Shown: one piece after another, positions 1-9,478 of the stretch | Layout of the letters: each line of letters starts with the position of its first letter | How positions within the stretch are numbered: position 1 is the stretch's first letter | Assembly (NCBI GenBank): GCA_030434245.1 | Contig: JAUISX010000001.1 | Coordinates: forward strand, 593,826-657,825 | Reading direction: 5' to 3' | Origin: Porphyromonadaceae bacterium W3.11 | GTDB taxonomy: Bacteria; Bacteroidota; Bacteroidia; Bacteroidales; Porphyromonadaceae | DNA: 64,000 nt | Translations under genes and position numbers: made by a program | Notes under the pieces: model-generated | Database searches by the model: none | Told to the model about the DNA's origin: nothing | Seen by the model: the letters and a program-made list of their open reading frames with translations, nothing else

Positions 1-508
1 TTTCCTGAAGTTTGGCTCGATTTCGTTCCACGCTCTTCCGCCACACAAAGGTGTATTTATTGGCTTTGGATTCTATCTTAGTGCCATCGATATACTCCAC
101 ATCAAGACTGATAAAACCTCTCTCTGCAAGTAACAATACCATCTGTGAGAAGACCTTATTGATCTCTCCTTTTACACGATTACGAAACCTATTGATGGTG
201 ATAAAATCTGGTTTTTCATACCCTGCAAGCCAGATGAAGTGGACATCTCTTTTGAGGGCTTGCTCAATCTTCCTGCACGAGTAGATGTTATTCATGTAGG
301 CGTAGATAATCACCTTGAGCATCATCTTGGGGTGGTAGGGGTGGCGACCTATCTTACTGTACAAGCCCTTAATATTCTCAATCTCAATAGCATCGATAAT
401 GGCATTGACCACTCTCACTGGATCATTAGCACAAATATCCTCGTCAAGCCTTTGAGGAAAAAGCATTGACCTATTGTGTATGTATGGACGAAATTGTATC
501 TTTGTCAT
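1..508 (-). CDS. IS1182-family transposase, 5' part (runs off the window)
   Basis: Reading leftward from the ATG at 506-508 there is an uninterrupted frame to the window edge, about 169 codons. The protein opens MTKIQFRPYIHNRSMLFP and includes GRHPYHPKMMLKVIIYAY, FITINRFRNR and VEYIDGTKIESKANKYTFVW. This arrangement is typical of the N-terminal half of IS1182-group DDE transposases, where the Asp of YIDGTK is the first catalytic acidic residue. The C-terminal half lies before base 1, so I cannot say whether the gene is intact. The ATG is chosen because the frame opens there, right after the element's terminal region. No good -7 box is visible, only TATCTTTA. Family assignment rests on remembered motifs. 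Confidence 0.85.
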   Translation of the reverse strand, partial: MTKIQFRPYIHNRSMLFPQRLDEDICANDPVRVVNAIIDAIEIENIKGLYSKIGRHPYHPKMMLKVIIYAYMNNIYSCRKIEQALKRDVHFIWLAGYEKPDFITINRFRNRVKGEINKVFSQMVLLLAERGFISLDVEYIDGTKIESKANKYTFVWRKSVERNRAKLQE

Positions 509-555
509 AGTTAATTTATTGATATACATAAAGATACAAAATCTTTATGATATAG

Positions 556-587
556 AAAAGCCCCAGCTTGTGAAAGTTGGGGCTTTT
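556..587. terminator. Hairpin terminator near the end of the IS1182-type element
   Basis: The arms AAAAGCCCCA (556-565) and TGGGGCTTTT (578-587) pair, giving T/A runs on both sides. It lies between the transposase start and the element end, where it would block read-in transcription from outside. Confidence 0.6.
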
Positions 588-600
588 GTCGCAAAATAAT

Positions 601-637
601 AGGGTGCGTCAAAAAAATTAGTTTTGACACACCCTCT
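601..637. repeat. Terminal inverted repeat region of the IS1182-type element
   Basis: AGGGTGCGTCAAAA at 601 is followed after a few bases by its near-perfect inverse, which read on the minus strand is AGGGTGTGTCAAAA and ends near 637. A terminus of this kind, in which the end itself can fold, fits the outer end of the element whose transposase starts at 508. The other end is outside the window, so the exact boundary and any target duplication cannot be checked. Confidence 0.5.
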
Positions 638-706
638 TTCTCATGAATGCGCATCAACAATCACATAAATAATCAAATGAAAGTGTTAGCATCATGTTGA
701 GATAAT

Positions 707-2359
707 TCACATCTTTTTTAAGCTTTGTCTCCGTTTGATAATCATAGACAATTCCTTAAGGATACGGGCTCTTCCATCTTCGGTACCAAGAGATGCTGAT
801 GCTGTAGGATCAAGCGTGTTAAAAACAATTTCCAATACTGGTTTTCCATCATTTAGATCTTTGTAAACACCAACAATAGGAAGAAAAATCAAGTTCTTTT
901 CGATTTTAACATATGCAGGCCACCCACTTTCGGTAGCACCAAAAAGGACAAAACCTTCTTTTTCAATTAACTCAGTAAATTCATTTGTCAAAACCCATTT
1001 ATGAGTTTTATTTTCAGAACTATCCCAATAAGCTAGCTCTACCTTATTATGTGAAAACCAAATTTCTGAGACCTTGCCAGTATGTAAATCCTTATCCCAC
1101 AAGAAATGATAAAAAGTTGAAAATAGCGGACTATTTGAAGTATCCTTCATATACAATGCCGTTGCTATTTCATCTGGGAAATCCTTACTTTTATTGGTTT
1201 TAACTAATGTAGAGCCTTGCTCTAGTTCCCACTTGTTTACTTCTTCATAATTTTTTTTCAACAACATGTTGGAATTATAGTATGGAAATTCAGAGAATGT
1301 TTCATAATGGACTTTTTGTACAGCGTAATATTTGAAATTAACTTTTACACTATAGCCATCATCCATGACCTCAATATTAAATTTATATTGTAGATCTTTA
1401 TTTTCACCTTCAAACTTTTTATTTTGTGGCTCCCATTTATCAATCGTAAAGCCATTCTCAATGAGGAATTCTTTAAACTCTTCTGATGTGACATATTCTG
1501 CTTGCCCTGATTCCATGGTAACTAAGTTTAATCTACCATCATCAATTGATCTCTCATATCTAATAATTCTAAATACTGGAGATAAAGTTAAAAATTCATA
1601 CTTTTCAGTATAATATTGATATTTAGGTAGGGCTCCACTAAAGTCCAAAAGTTGAGAACCTCTGTTAGTCTCAAATTCATTTATTTCAGGTGCTGTCGCT
1701 AAGCTTTTAAGTAATGGCATTACATTATTTCCAAGAACACCTGAGGCTTGTACTATATTAATCTGCTTCTGAATATCACCACTGATGACATAAAGCTGTG
1801 CTTTTCTCTCATCTGATGTGAGATTTTTTTCAGCGATGAGCTCGATTAACTGACCATTAGAAAGTTTTCTCCAATGTAACCAACTGATTTCTTCTTCAGT
1901 ATCAATTCTCCAAGAATCAGAATTGCTATTGATGTCAATCATATACTTGCCACCTTCTTTTGGAATCGCAAAGTCAGTTGGGGAGAGTTCTAAAATTAAA
2001 TCAGCTGAACTTTGCGTCACAGTTATCTTCTTGGGTACCCCTCCAGCGAAAACAAGCACCTCGGCGACACGAGTTTTACCAAAAGAATTTGATTCTGAGG
2101 TGATTATAATTCCATCTCCTTGTCGTTTGGCATCAAGCCACTCTGCATTGTCCGTTACTTCCCAATCCTTAGCGTTTGTTGTAACTGTAATCTGTGGAGT
2201 AGCAGGCTTTTGTTCCTTACTATCAAATTCTAAAGATGTTTGAGATAAAGTTATATTGATTTCATCGGGCTGAATATCATCTTCCGGCTGACAAGAGACA
2301 GCAAAAAGAGAAAATAACATCGTAGCCAAAAGCATTACTAAAGTGTTTTTCTTCTTCAT
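707..2359 (-). CDS. BACON-domain lipoprotein
   Basis: 550 residues. The N-terminus is a lipoprotein signal: MKKKN, a hydrophobic stretch, then FAVSC with the lipidated Cys near residue 23. Two BACON-type domains follow (about residues 35-118 and 120-205), recognised by repeating features such as SLEFDSKEQKPATPQITV, WEVTDNAEWL and KKITVTQSS. BACON domains are common at the N-termini of surface carbohydrate-processing lipoproteins in Bacteroidota. The remaining ~340 residues resemble nothing I recognise and carry no obvious hydrolase motif. An IS982 element sits 16 bp upstream of the start codon, so the native promoter has probably been separated from the gene. Likely outer-membrane anchored; substrate unknown. 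Confidence 0.8.
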   Translation of the reverse strand: MKKKNTLVMLLATMLFSLFAVSCQPEDDIQPDEINITLSQTSLEFDSKEQKPATPQITVTTNAKDWEVTDNAEWLDAKRQGDGIIITSESNSFGKTRVAEVLVFAGGVPKKITVTQSSADLILELSPTDFAIPKEGGKYMIDINSNSDSWRIDTEEEISWLHWRKLSNGQLIELIAEKNLTSDERKAQLYVISGDIQKQINIVQASGVLGNNVMPLLKSLATAPEINEFETNRGSQLLDFSGALPKYQYYTEKYEFLTLSPVFRIIRYERSIDDGRLNLVTMESGQAEYVTSEEFKEFLIENGFTIDKWEPQNKKFEGENKDLQYKFNIEVMDDGYSVKVNFKYYAVQKVHYETFSEFPYYNSNMLLKKNYEEVNKWELEQGSTLVKTNKSKDFPDEIATALYMKDTSNSPLFSTFYHFLWDKDLHTGKVSEIWFSHNKVELAYWDSSENKTHKWVLTNEFTELIEKEGFVLFGATESGWPAYVKIEKNLIFLPIVGVYKDLNDGKPVLEIVFNTLDPTASASLGTEDGRARILKELSMIIKRRQSLKKM

Positions 2360-2366
2360 AATTTAA

Positions 2367-2375
2367 TTACTTTAA
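2367..2375. repeat. Left target-site duplication of the IS982 element
   Basis: TTACTTTAA at 2367-2375 is repeated exactly at 3401-3409, immediately outside the two terminal inverted repeats. A 9-bp duplication is within the range known for the IS982 family. Confidence 0.85.
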
Positions 2376-3400
2376 CGTGAGTTCGGGATAAGAAACAGGA
2401 GTAAAAACACTAGGAAAAGTGGTGAATTATTTGTATCTTAGTAATTGATTACCAGCTAATTACAAGAAAATAAAACACCACTTTTATGACAACAAATATA
2501 CTAGAATCATTTTGTATTATCGACGATTTCTCTATTCAGTTTGATCGTGTTGTTGCTGAGAATGCTATAGAACAAGGAGGTAAGAAGAGAAGAAATAGAA
2601 AATCACGTCTTTCTGACAGTGAGGTCATGACAATACTCATACTTTTTCATATGTCAAGATATAGAGACCTCAAGTCCTTCTATCTCAAATATGTTCAGGT
2701 TCATCTTAAAAGTGAATTTCCTCAAACAGTCTCCTATAATCGTTTTGTGGAACTTCAAACTAAAGTGGGGCTAAAGCTTGTTATGTTTCTCAATATGTGC
2801 TGCTTAGGAAAGTGTACAGGTGTTTCTTTTATTGACTCTACTCCTCTAAGATCTTGTCATATCAAACGGGAAAGAACCCATAAGACTATGAAAGGTTGGG
2901 CACAGAAAGGTCGCTCCACAATGGGTTGGTTCTATGGCTTTAAACTGCATCTTGTTATCAATGACAAAGGAGAGATTATCACCTATCAGATCACGCCTGG
3001 TAATACAGATGACAGAGCTCCACTAAAGGATGACTCTTTCTCTAAGAAACTCTTTGGTAAGCTCATTGCGGATAGAGGATATATCTCAAAGAGTCTATTT
3101 GACAAGCTCTTTATTGATGATATACACTTGATTACAAAACTTAAGAAGAATATGAAGAATGCTCTAATGCATATTCATGATAAAATTCTCCTTCGAAAAA
3201 GAGCCATCATAGAAACCGTCAATGATCTCTTAAAGAATGTATGCCAAATAGAACATACGAGACATCGCAGTGTCAATAATTTCGTAGTCAATCTGGTTTC
3301 AGGATTACTTGCGTACAACTTGATGCCTAAAAAGCCTTCCTTAAATCTTGAAATTATTGATAAAGAGGCTCTTGCTATAGTTTCTTAAATCGAACTCGCG
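2376..3400 (+). mobile_element. Complete IS982-family insertion sequence (1025 bp)
   Basis: The left end CGTGAGTTCGGGATAAGAAA (2376) and the inverted right end CGCGAGTTCGATTTAAGAAA (3400) form imperfect terminal inverted repeats. They are flanked by a perfect 9-bp direct repeat TTACTTTAA. One intact transposase gene occupies 2486-3388, with its stop codon inside the right inverted repeat, as is usual in this family. The exact duplication and intact gene indicate a fairly recent, probably still competent insertion. A decayed relative of the same family lies at 43610-43860. Confidence 0.92.
2486..3388 (+). CDS. IS982-family transposase
   Basis: 300 residues, the usual length for IS982 transposases. 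Candidate DDE residues are Asp in SFIDSTPLRSC (~residue 117), Asp in KLIADRGYIS (~194) and Glu in KRAIIETVNDLLKN (~241). The K of HKTMKGWAQKGRSTMGWFYGFKLH matches the conserved block following the first Asp. Transcription would run away from the BACON gene at 2359. No clear TAnnTTTG box was found upstream within the element. The closest homologous sequence in the window is the truncated copy at 43643-43843. Confidence 0.93.
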   Translation: MTTNILESFCIIDDFSIQFDRVVAENAIEQGGKKRRNRKSRLSDSEVMTILILFHMSRYRDLKSFYLKYVQVHLKSEFPQTVSYNRFVELQTKVGLKLVMFLNMCCLGKCTGVSFIDSTPLRSCHIKRERTHKTMKGWAQKGRSTMGWFYGFKLHLVINDKGEIITYQITPGNTDDRAPLKDDSFSKKLFGKLIADRGYISKSLFDKLFIDDIHLITKLKKNMKNALMHIHDKILLRKRAIIETVNDLLKNVCQIEHTRHRSVNNFVVNLVSGLLAYNLMPKKPSLNLEIIDKEALAIVS

Positions 3401-3409
3401 TTACTTTAA

Positions 3410-3961
3410 AATTACACATACATTATCATTAAATTCACAACACAAATTCCGATGTAAAATATAGAATATTCGTTGAATTTTATTAACCATAAATCCTAAA
3501 TACACGCTAGGTACTCTTAAACAAGCATAAATCTAGTCTTAATATTTCAAAGTAAGCGATTTTTTTCTAACAAACAAGAAAAAACAGAATATCAAACACA
3601 AATATTGTTAAAGAACATAATAAAGTATACATTCAAACAAGAAACGAAACATATACATTGCAATATACATCAAAAACAAATACACCTTAAAACAAATGCT
3701 AAATTCCACAACCTCAGCAAGAATATCATAAAATATCATATCACCACTCATAGATTAAATGTGATACAAATTAAGTAATTAAATTTAAATAATATTTCTA
3801 GGCTTTAATATAAGAAATGCATTATTTACCTAGAACCAATAGATATAAAGTAACTATCAAGAAGTATATGACATACTTTTAAATCTTCTTATATATACTG
3901 GAGATAAGCCTATAAGAGTAAAAAGATTTTTAGCCAAAATGTAACCTATAAACTATATGCG
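3410..3961. other. Gene-free AT-rich spacer
   Basis: About 550 bp of strongly AT-rich sequence with no credible reading frame, tRNA or strong hairpin. Before the IS982 insertion, the part next to 3410 would have been the upstream region of the BACON lipoprotein gene, so its original promoter may be here. I see no clear leftward TAnnTTTG box. Confidence 0.5.
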
Positions 3962-5437
3962 TTATTTGCAAGTGGCCCTGAAGAGCAAATAATCGTAGGC
4001 TTTAGCGAGTGTATCTAACCTTAAGGACCTGACAGTGATATCCTCTCCCTTAGACATAATTGTTAGATGTCCTGCACTAAAAGAGATTCCTAATAGGTTT
4101 AGCTGGCGTCTCTCAATACGCTCTATTCTATCCATCGGTATCGTGAGTATCTGATTAGCAAAAAAGCCACTATACACGTTGATACAATCATCGAAAATCT
4201 CAATTTTACTTTTTCTAAACCTTTTCCAACCCTCAAAGCCAAATATCATGAGCAGAGGAATTAATCCATAAAGTATAGGCTTATAACTGGTTATTGCAAT
4301 CACCACCACTATCACAAAAAATAAACAGCGGGAAAAGAGGTGCCTCCAAAATAGTCCAAACTGAGAGTGACCTGATAGTACTAAATCGGTTGATCTATGA
4401 TCATGACCTTCATTCCAGCAATCTAATATCATTTGCGGCTTATCCATTCCAATGATTGCGAGCTCTTCATCTCCCTTTAAGCCAAGTGCATTTGAAGCTT
4501 GCTTGAATTTGAAAGTTATTAAGCCTAATTTTCGCTCAAAGTAATTTTTCTTCGTAGAGAGTCCTATAACTTTGTCCCGATGTATGCGTACGGTCTTATG
4601 AGTAAAGAGGCCCGCCTCATATTCCAATCTATTTTTATGAAATGTGATTTGCAATCCCCAATACTTCATTAGCATCGCTGCACACAGAACAATCAAGCCT
4701 GCAATATAGGCGAAGATAAAAGCCATCAAATAAAATACTATGGACACCCCGATAAACTGTGCTTCTGCATATGAAAGGAGCTTATCCATGATCCAACTAT
4801 AATCACTGAGCTGAGAAAAGAGATACCAGAAGGCTAATACAATCATCCATAACCCCTTGAGGTGGTTCTGTACCAACGTACCCTTTATGATCTGAATAGG
4901 GGACATTCTATAGACAACCTTACTTTTCTCCCTGGATTCCCTCATCTCTATCTGCTTCTGGACTTCCATCATCTCTTCTGGAGAGACTAGGCTAAGCATC
5001 ATCTGCCAATCTTCTTCACTTAAGATAAACTCCAGCTCTTGACCCTTTTCCGCAATCGTATCAAAGAAGACCCCTATCATATCTACGGCTTGATATATAG
5101 GCCCACTCTTAGTTCGAAGGGCATGTATTCTATTTAATGGGATGGTCTTGACTTGCTTGTAAAATAGTCCTGACCGGGTGATAATTTTCCCATCTTTAAT
5201 CTGAATCGTAGTTGTAAAGTACCTTGAAAGAGGATTGATAAATGAGAGTATCACTAAGCCACAAAGAAAGTAAAGCATTGTTCTCCCCTCTTTGATACCA
5301 TTTCCAAAAACAAAAGGGATTATCAGGATCCACAAATTCTTCAGAATCTCCCCAAAGGCATTGACCATTATGACTATTAAAGCCTCCCAGCCCATTCGTC
5401 TGGGTGTGGAAAAGTCTCTTGGCTCTGTATTCTTCAT
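3962..5437 (-). CDS. Bacterial PH-domain membrane protein (YdbT-like)
   Basis: 491 residues with three blocks of the bacterial pleckstrin-homology (YdbS/YdbT, bPH2) type. Each block follows hydrophobic helices and contains the pattern seen in GKIITRSGLFYKQVKTIPLNRIHAL (~residues 80-105), NRLEYEAGLFTHKTVRIHRDKVIGL (~275-300) and CINVYSGFFANQILTIPMDRIERI (~415-440). Around six transmembrane segments are visible, two before each PH block. The start ATG overlaps the stop of the upstream PH gene by 4 bp (ATGA), indicating translational coupling, so the pair forms one operon and probably one complex. Family function in the envelope is not well defined. Confidence 0.85.
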   Translation of the reverse strand: MKNTEPRDFSTPRRMGWEALIVIMVNAFGEILKNLWILIIPFVFGNGIKEGRTMLYFLCGLVILSFINPLSRYFTTTIQIKDGKIITRSGLFYKQVKTIPLNRIHALRTKSGPIYQAVDMIGVFFDTIAEKGQELEFILSEEDWQMMLSLVSPEEMMEVQKQIEMRESREKSKVVYRMSPIQIIKGTLVQNHLKGLWMIVLAFWYLFSQLSDYSWIMDKLLSYAEAQFIGVSIVFYLMAFIFAYIAGLIVLCAAMLMKYWGLQITFHKNRLEYEAGLFTHKTVRIHRDKVIGLSTKKNYFERKLGLITFKFKQASNALGLKGDEELAIIGMDKPQMILDCWNEGHDHRSTDLVLSGHSQFGLFWRHLFSRCLFFVIVVVIAITSYKPILYGLIPLLMIFGFEGWKRFRKSKIEIFDDCINVYSGFFANQILTIPMDRIERIERRQLNLLGISFSAGHLTIMSKGEDITVRSLRLDTLAKAYDYLLFRATCK

Positions 5438-5979
5438 GAGATTTGTCCCAATAAAAAGTCTTTGAGCTCATGTGCTCGCTCTTTAGTTAGACCTGGGATA
5501 GAGAGCCCTTGTCCGCTTTGAGAAGCATCTTCAATCTCCAATCGATAAAGCTTGAATGGACGAGCCAGAAGCCCCTGCTCCACCGATACCTGTTGTATAT
5601 TATTAAAGGGAACAGTGCGGTATTTACGAAAGAAAAGACCACGTCGCATAGAGATATCCTTACTCCTTATGCCATATCCTCGGTAGTCCAATGCTTTTTT
5701 TAATATCAAGAGATTACATAACCACACTACCAATATTAAGCCCGTGGTAGCGAGTATTACCCAAAGAGGAATGGGTTCGTAATTCGGGTTCATTTTCTCT
5801 CTAGATTGTATATATACAAAAACTATAATAGGAATAAACATCAGTATATAAACAATAGATGCAGAAAGGAGCATTTGGTAGTAAAACTTAGGATCTAATC
5901 GATTGAGCTCCATATCTGTAACCGGAGGCAATCGGTCTATCCCTATTTCAGGGTTGATGTAATCTTCAGGTACTTTCAT
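5434..5979 (-). CDS. Bacterial PH-domain membrane protein (YdbS-like)
   Basis: 181 residues: a soluble N-terminus, two transmembrane helices (about residues 35-57 and 72-92), then one bPH2 domain with GIRSKDISMRRGLFFRKYRT and VPFNNIQQVSVEQGLLAR. This matches the small partner of the YdbS/YdbT pair. It is the first gene of a two-gene leftward operon, with a 4-bp overlap to the next gene. The valS terminator lies directly upstream, so the pair probably has its own promoter in the short 5980-6047 gap, though I see no convincing -7 box there. Confidence 0.85.
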   Translation of the reverse strand: MKVPEDYINPEIGIDRLPPVTDMELNRLDPKFYYQMLLSASIVYILMFIPIIVFVYIQSREKMNPNYEPIPLWVILATTGLILVVWLCNLLILKKALDYRGYGIRSKDISMRRGLFFRKYRTVPFNNIQQVSVEQGLLARPFKLYRLEIEDASQSGQGLSIPGLTKERAHELKDFLLGQIS

Positions 5980-5993
5980 AGGATTAGTAAAAT

Positions 5994-6031
5994 AAACCGA
6001 CTTATATAGGCTTGGCTATATAAGTCGGTTT
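5994..6031 (-). terminator. Terminator after valS
   Basis: A perfect 16-bp stem, AAACCGACTTATATAG (5994-6009) with CTATATAAGTCGGTTT (6016-6031), has a GCTTGG-type loop. Read leftward it is followed by a T-rich run (TTTATTTTAC), as expected for a rho-independent terminator of valS. Confidence 0.85.
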
Positions 6032-6047
6032 GTAAAATCATAAAATA

Positions 6048-8684
6048 TTATTTCTGGAGCGAAGCTATACGAGTACGAACAGACTCTAACTTCTCTAAAG
6101 CATCACTCTCTTTTTTTCGTTCTAGAGCAACGACCTGCTCAGGTGCGTTTGACACAAACTTCTCATTAGATAGCTTACCACGAACACCTTTGAGGAACTT
6201 CTCGAGGTGCTCAACCTCAGCATTTAACTTCTTAAGCTCTGCGTCTATATCAATCAATCCAGTAAATGGTACGCCGAAAGAACCTGTCCCGACCATAAAG
6301 GTAGCAACCTCGGCACTCTCCTCAATCTTACCAGCATGGAAAGCAGTAATATTGGCCAACTTACCCACGACAGCCTTTACCGAAGGACTTAGCTCCTCAC
6401 CTGAATTGTAAAGTTCTAATTCTTCTCGTGGCGATACATTACGCTGAGCGCGAAGATTCCTAATTTGGGTAATCACAGCATTAGCTACCTCCATCTCCTT
6501 GATGATGCTAATATCCGCTGGTTGTATCTCTTCCAACTGAGCGACCATAATACTTTCTCCATCCTTTCTAGGCTCCAACGCTTGCCACAACTCCTCTGTG
6601 ATAAATGGCATAAATGGGTGAAGAAGCTTGAGGAGTCTTTCGAAGAAATTATTAGTTGACTTTAATGTTAACGGATCAATTGGCTCCCCATAAGCAGGCT
6701 TAATGAGTTCAAGATAAGTCCCAGAGAAATCGTCTCTTATTAACTTATACAGTAACAATATAGCATCACTTATTCTATACTTGCTGAAGAGGTCTTGTAA
6801 CTCTGCAGACGCATGACGAAGAAGCTGTTCAAACCAGTTTACAGCTGCCACCTGTGCAGCATCTTGCTGAGCTAATTCGCTTACTTCCCATCCCTGAATA
6901 AGTCGGAAAGAGTTCCACACCTTATTATTAAAGTTACGGCCTTGCTCTACCAGCGTTTCATCGAAAAGAATATCATTTCCTGCTGAAGCTGCAGTCATCA
7001 ACCCCATACGAACTCCATCAGCTCCGTACTGAGCAATGAGTTTAAGAGGGTCTGGACTATTTCCTAATGACTTACTCATCTTACGACGTTGCATGTCACG
7101 AACAATCCCTGTAAGATAAACATTCTTGAATGGAATTTCCCCTCGGAACTCATAACCAGCAATGATCATTCGTGCGATCCAGAAAAAGAGAATATCGGGT
7201 CCAGAGACCAAATCAGCAGTTGGGTAATAGTAATTGAGATCCTTATTGTCCTTATCCATTGGATTACCAAATACTGAGATAGGCCATAGCCATGAAGAGA
7301 ACCAAGTATCCAAGGTATCAGGATCTTGTCTGAGATCATCTTTGGTCAATTCGGGATTACCTGTTTGCTTCTTGGCCTCCTCTAAGGCAATCTCAATATT
7401 CTCGCCGACCACAATCGTACCATCTTCAAGGAAGTAGGCTGGAATTCGGTGTCCCCAATACAATTGACGAGAGATGTTCCAATCCTTGATATTCTCCATC
7501 CAATGAGCATAGATACCCTTAAATCGATCAGGAACAAGCTTTATAACATCATCCATAACAGCCTTATAAGCAGGCTTAGCAAGATCTGTCATTTTCAAGA
7601 ACCACTGCATCGAGAGCTTTGGCTCAATAGGCACATGGGTACGCTCTGATAGACCAACCTTATTGACATAATCCTCAATCTTCTCGATCAAGCCTAAGCT
7701 ATCCAACTCCTGAACAAAGGTGTTACGAACCTCCATTCGATCATGGCCCTCATACTTACCACCATATGAATTGAGTGTCCCATTGTCATTGAAGATATCG
7801 ATCTCAGGTAGATTATGCTTCTGTCCGAGCATATAGTCATTTATATCATGGCATGGGGTGACCTTAAGGCAACCTGTACCAAATTCGAGATCCACATATT
7901 CATCTAGGATAATCGGCACGCTACGACCAACCCCAGGGACAATAACTCTCTTACCCTTTAGCCATTGATAACGCTGATCTTCTGGGTGAATACATACAGC
8001 AGTATCACCAAAGATCGTTTCTGGGCGAGTAGTTGCTACTACGATATACTTATTCTCTTCGCCTTCAACATAATAACGGATATAATAGAGCTTACCCTTC
8101 TGCTCTTCATGCAATACCTCTTCATCAGAGATAGCTGTCTGTGCCTTAGGATCCCAGTTAATCATCCGTACTCCACGATAGATCAAGCCCTTCCGATAGA
8201 GGTCACAAAAGACATCGATCACCCCTTCCGAACGCTCGTCATCCATAGTGAATGCTAGGCGATCCCAGTCGCAAGACGCACCTACTTTCTTAAGCTGATC
8301 TATAATAATACCGCCATGCTCATGGGTCCAATCCCATACATGCTTAAGGAACTCTTCTCTACTAAGATCACTCTTCTTAATTCCCTGCTTAGCCAGACGC
8401 TCTACCACCTTAGCTTCAGTAGCAATGGAGGCGTGGTCAGTCCCTGGCACCCAGCAAGCATTGTAGCCAGTCATTCTTGCTCGACGGACCAAAATATCTT
8501 GAATGGTGTTATTAAGCATATGCCCCATATGCAGAATACCTGTGACATTTGGTGGGGGCATAATAACTGTATAGGGTTTCCTATTATCGGGTGATGACGC
8601 AAATAGCTTATGCTCTTGCCAATAAGCATACCACTTGTCTTCAACATCAGCTGGGTTATACTTAGCACTTAATTCCTTACTCAT
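6048..8684 (-). CDS. valS: Valyl-tRNA synthetase
   Basis: 878 residues, normal for a class I ValRS. The HIGH-type signature is [18 protein letters not shown] (~residues 43-60) and the KMSKS loop is [14 protein letters not shown] (~523-536). The CP1 editing domain lies between them ([17 protein letters not shown], ~223-240), followed by the anticodon-binding domain and a C-terminal coiled-coil arm rich in Lys and Glu (~810-878). It charges tRNA-Val; two tRNA-Val(TAC) genes are in this window at 47.2-47.4 kb. A leftward TATCTTTG box at 8726-8733 gives a short leader of roughly 35 nt. It is monocistronic, with its own terminator. Confidence 0.98.
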   Translation of the reverse strand: MSKELSAKYNPADVEDKWYAYWQEHKLFASSPDNRKPYTVIMPPPNVTGILHMGHMLNNTIQDILVRRARMTGYNACWVPGTDHASIATEAKVVERLAKQGIKKSDLSREEFLKHVWDWTHEHGGIIIDQLKKVGASCDWDRLAFTMDDERSEGVIDVFCDLYRKGLIYRGVRMINWDPKAQTAISDEEVLHEEQKGKLYYIRYYVEGEENKYIVVATTRPETIFGDTAVCIHPEDQRYQWLKGKRVIVPGVGRSVPIILDEYVDLEFGTGCLKVTPCHDINDYMLGQKHNLPEIDIFNDNGTLNSYGGKYEGHDRMEVRNTFVQELDSLGLIEKIEDYVNKVGLSERTHVPIEPKLSMQWFLKMTDLAKPAYKAVMDDVIKLVPDRFKGIYAHWMENIKDWNISRQLYWGHRIPAYFLEDGTIVVGENIEIALEEAKKQTGNPELTKDDLRQDPDTLDTWFSSWLWPISVFGNPMDKDNKDLNYYYPTADLVSGPDILFFWIARMIIAGYEFRGEIPFKNVYLTGIVRDMQRRKMSKSLGNSPDPLKLIAQYGADGVRMGLMTAASAGNDILFDETLVEQGRNFNNKVWNSFRLIQGWEVSELAQQDAAQVAAVNWFEQLLRHASAELQDLFSKYRISDAILLLYKLIRDDFSGTYLELIKPAYGEPIDPLTLKSTNNFFERLLKLLHPFMPFITEELWQALEPRKDGESIMVAQLEEIQPADISIIKEMEVANAVITQIRNLRAQRNVSPREELELYNSGEELSPSVKAVVGKLANITAFHAGKIEESAEVATFMVGTGSFGVPFTGLIDIDAELKKLNAEVEHLEKFLKGVRGKLSNEKFVSNAPEQVVALERKKESDALEKLESVRTRIASLQK

Positions 8685-8725
8685 ATATATTTATATTGTC
8701 TATTGTATTTTATTCATTTGTGATG

Positions 8726-8733
8726 CAAAGATA
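8726..8733 (-). promoter_or_regulatory. -7 box of the valS promoter
   Basis: CAAAGATA on the plus strand reads TATCTTTG leftward, an exact match to the Bacteroidota TAnnTTTG element, 42 bp upstream of the valS ATG. Confidence 0.7.
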
Positions 8734-8923
8734 AGACATTTCCTACAAATCCCCTATGATAGCATATTCTTAATAATAGAAGTGTCACACATACTCCTAA
8801 GCTAGGTATTATGTAATTTACCTTTTCGAATAACTCACAGCTCACGAACTCTAGGCATTTATTGCTTTCGCTGCAAACATCCTTATTCAGAGATCAGATG
8901 ATGAAGCTCCTTCGCACTTTTCG

Positions 8924-9403
8924 TTAGCATAAATCGCCTACTACGGACTCGGTATAAGCTATCAGATCATCAGGAGAAATGCATAGTTGAAGCCCACGCA
9001 CACCAGCACTCACGTATAATTGGTCATATAGCGTAGCACTCTCATCAATATAGGTAGGATAGCTCTTCTTCATACCAATCGGGGAGCAACCTCCACGTAT
9101 ATAGCCAGTAAGTGGTAGCAGTTCTTTCTGATGAATCATCTCCACACTCTTATTACCAGATAGTTGTGCTGCCTTTTTCAGATCTACTTCCGCATCCCCA
9201 GGGATGACACAGACGAGGAGCCCAGTCTTATTGCCACGCAATACAAGCGTCTTAAAGACCTGCTCCACATTTTCCCCTAATTGTTCCGCCACATGTGCCG
9301 CAGAGAGATCGTTCTCATCCACCTCATACGGCACCAGTTCATAGCTAATATTTGCTGCATCCATTAGACGAGCTACGTTCGTCTTAGTGCTCTTCTTTGC
9401 CAT
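8924..9403 (-). CDS. ybaK: YbaK-type Cys-tRNA(Pro) deacylase
   Basis: 159 residues covering a single YbaK/EbsC domain. Recognisable blocks are the N-terminal helix NVARLMDAANISYELVPY, the motif VFKTLVLRGNKTGLLVCVIPGDAEVDLKKAA with the catalytic-region Lys, and the glycine-rich GYIRGGCSPIGMKKSYPTYIDES. The family hydrolyses Cys mischarged on tRNA-Pro, protecting translation fidelity. It stands alone between valS and the envelope operon, separated from the next gene by about 75 bp. No clear promoter box was seen. Confidence 0.9.
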   Translation of the reverse strand: MAKKSTKTNVARLMDAANISYELVPYEVDENDLSAAHVAEQLGENVEQVFKTLVLRGNKTGLLVCVIPGDAEVDLKKAAQLSGNKSVEMIHQKELLPLTGYIRGGCSPIGMKKSYPTYIDESATLYDQLYVSAGVRGLQLCISPDDLIAYTESVVGDLC

Positions 9404-9478
9404 TGCTTACATTATTATCTTTATTGTACAGATGGTAGCTATCTTTACTAAAAAATATGAGTCGATGTAAGAAAGACT

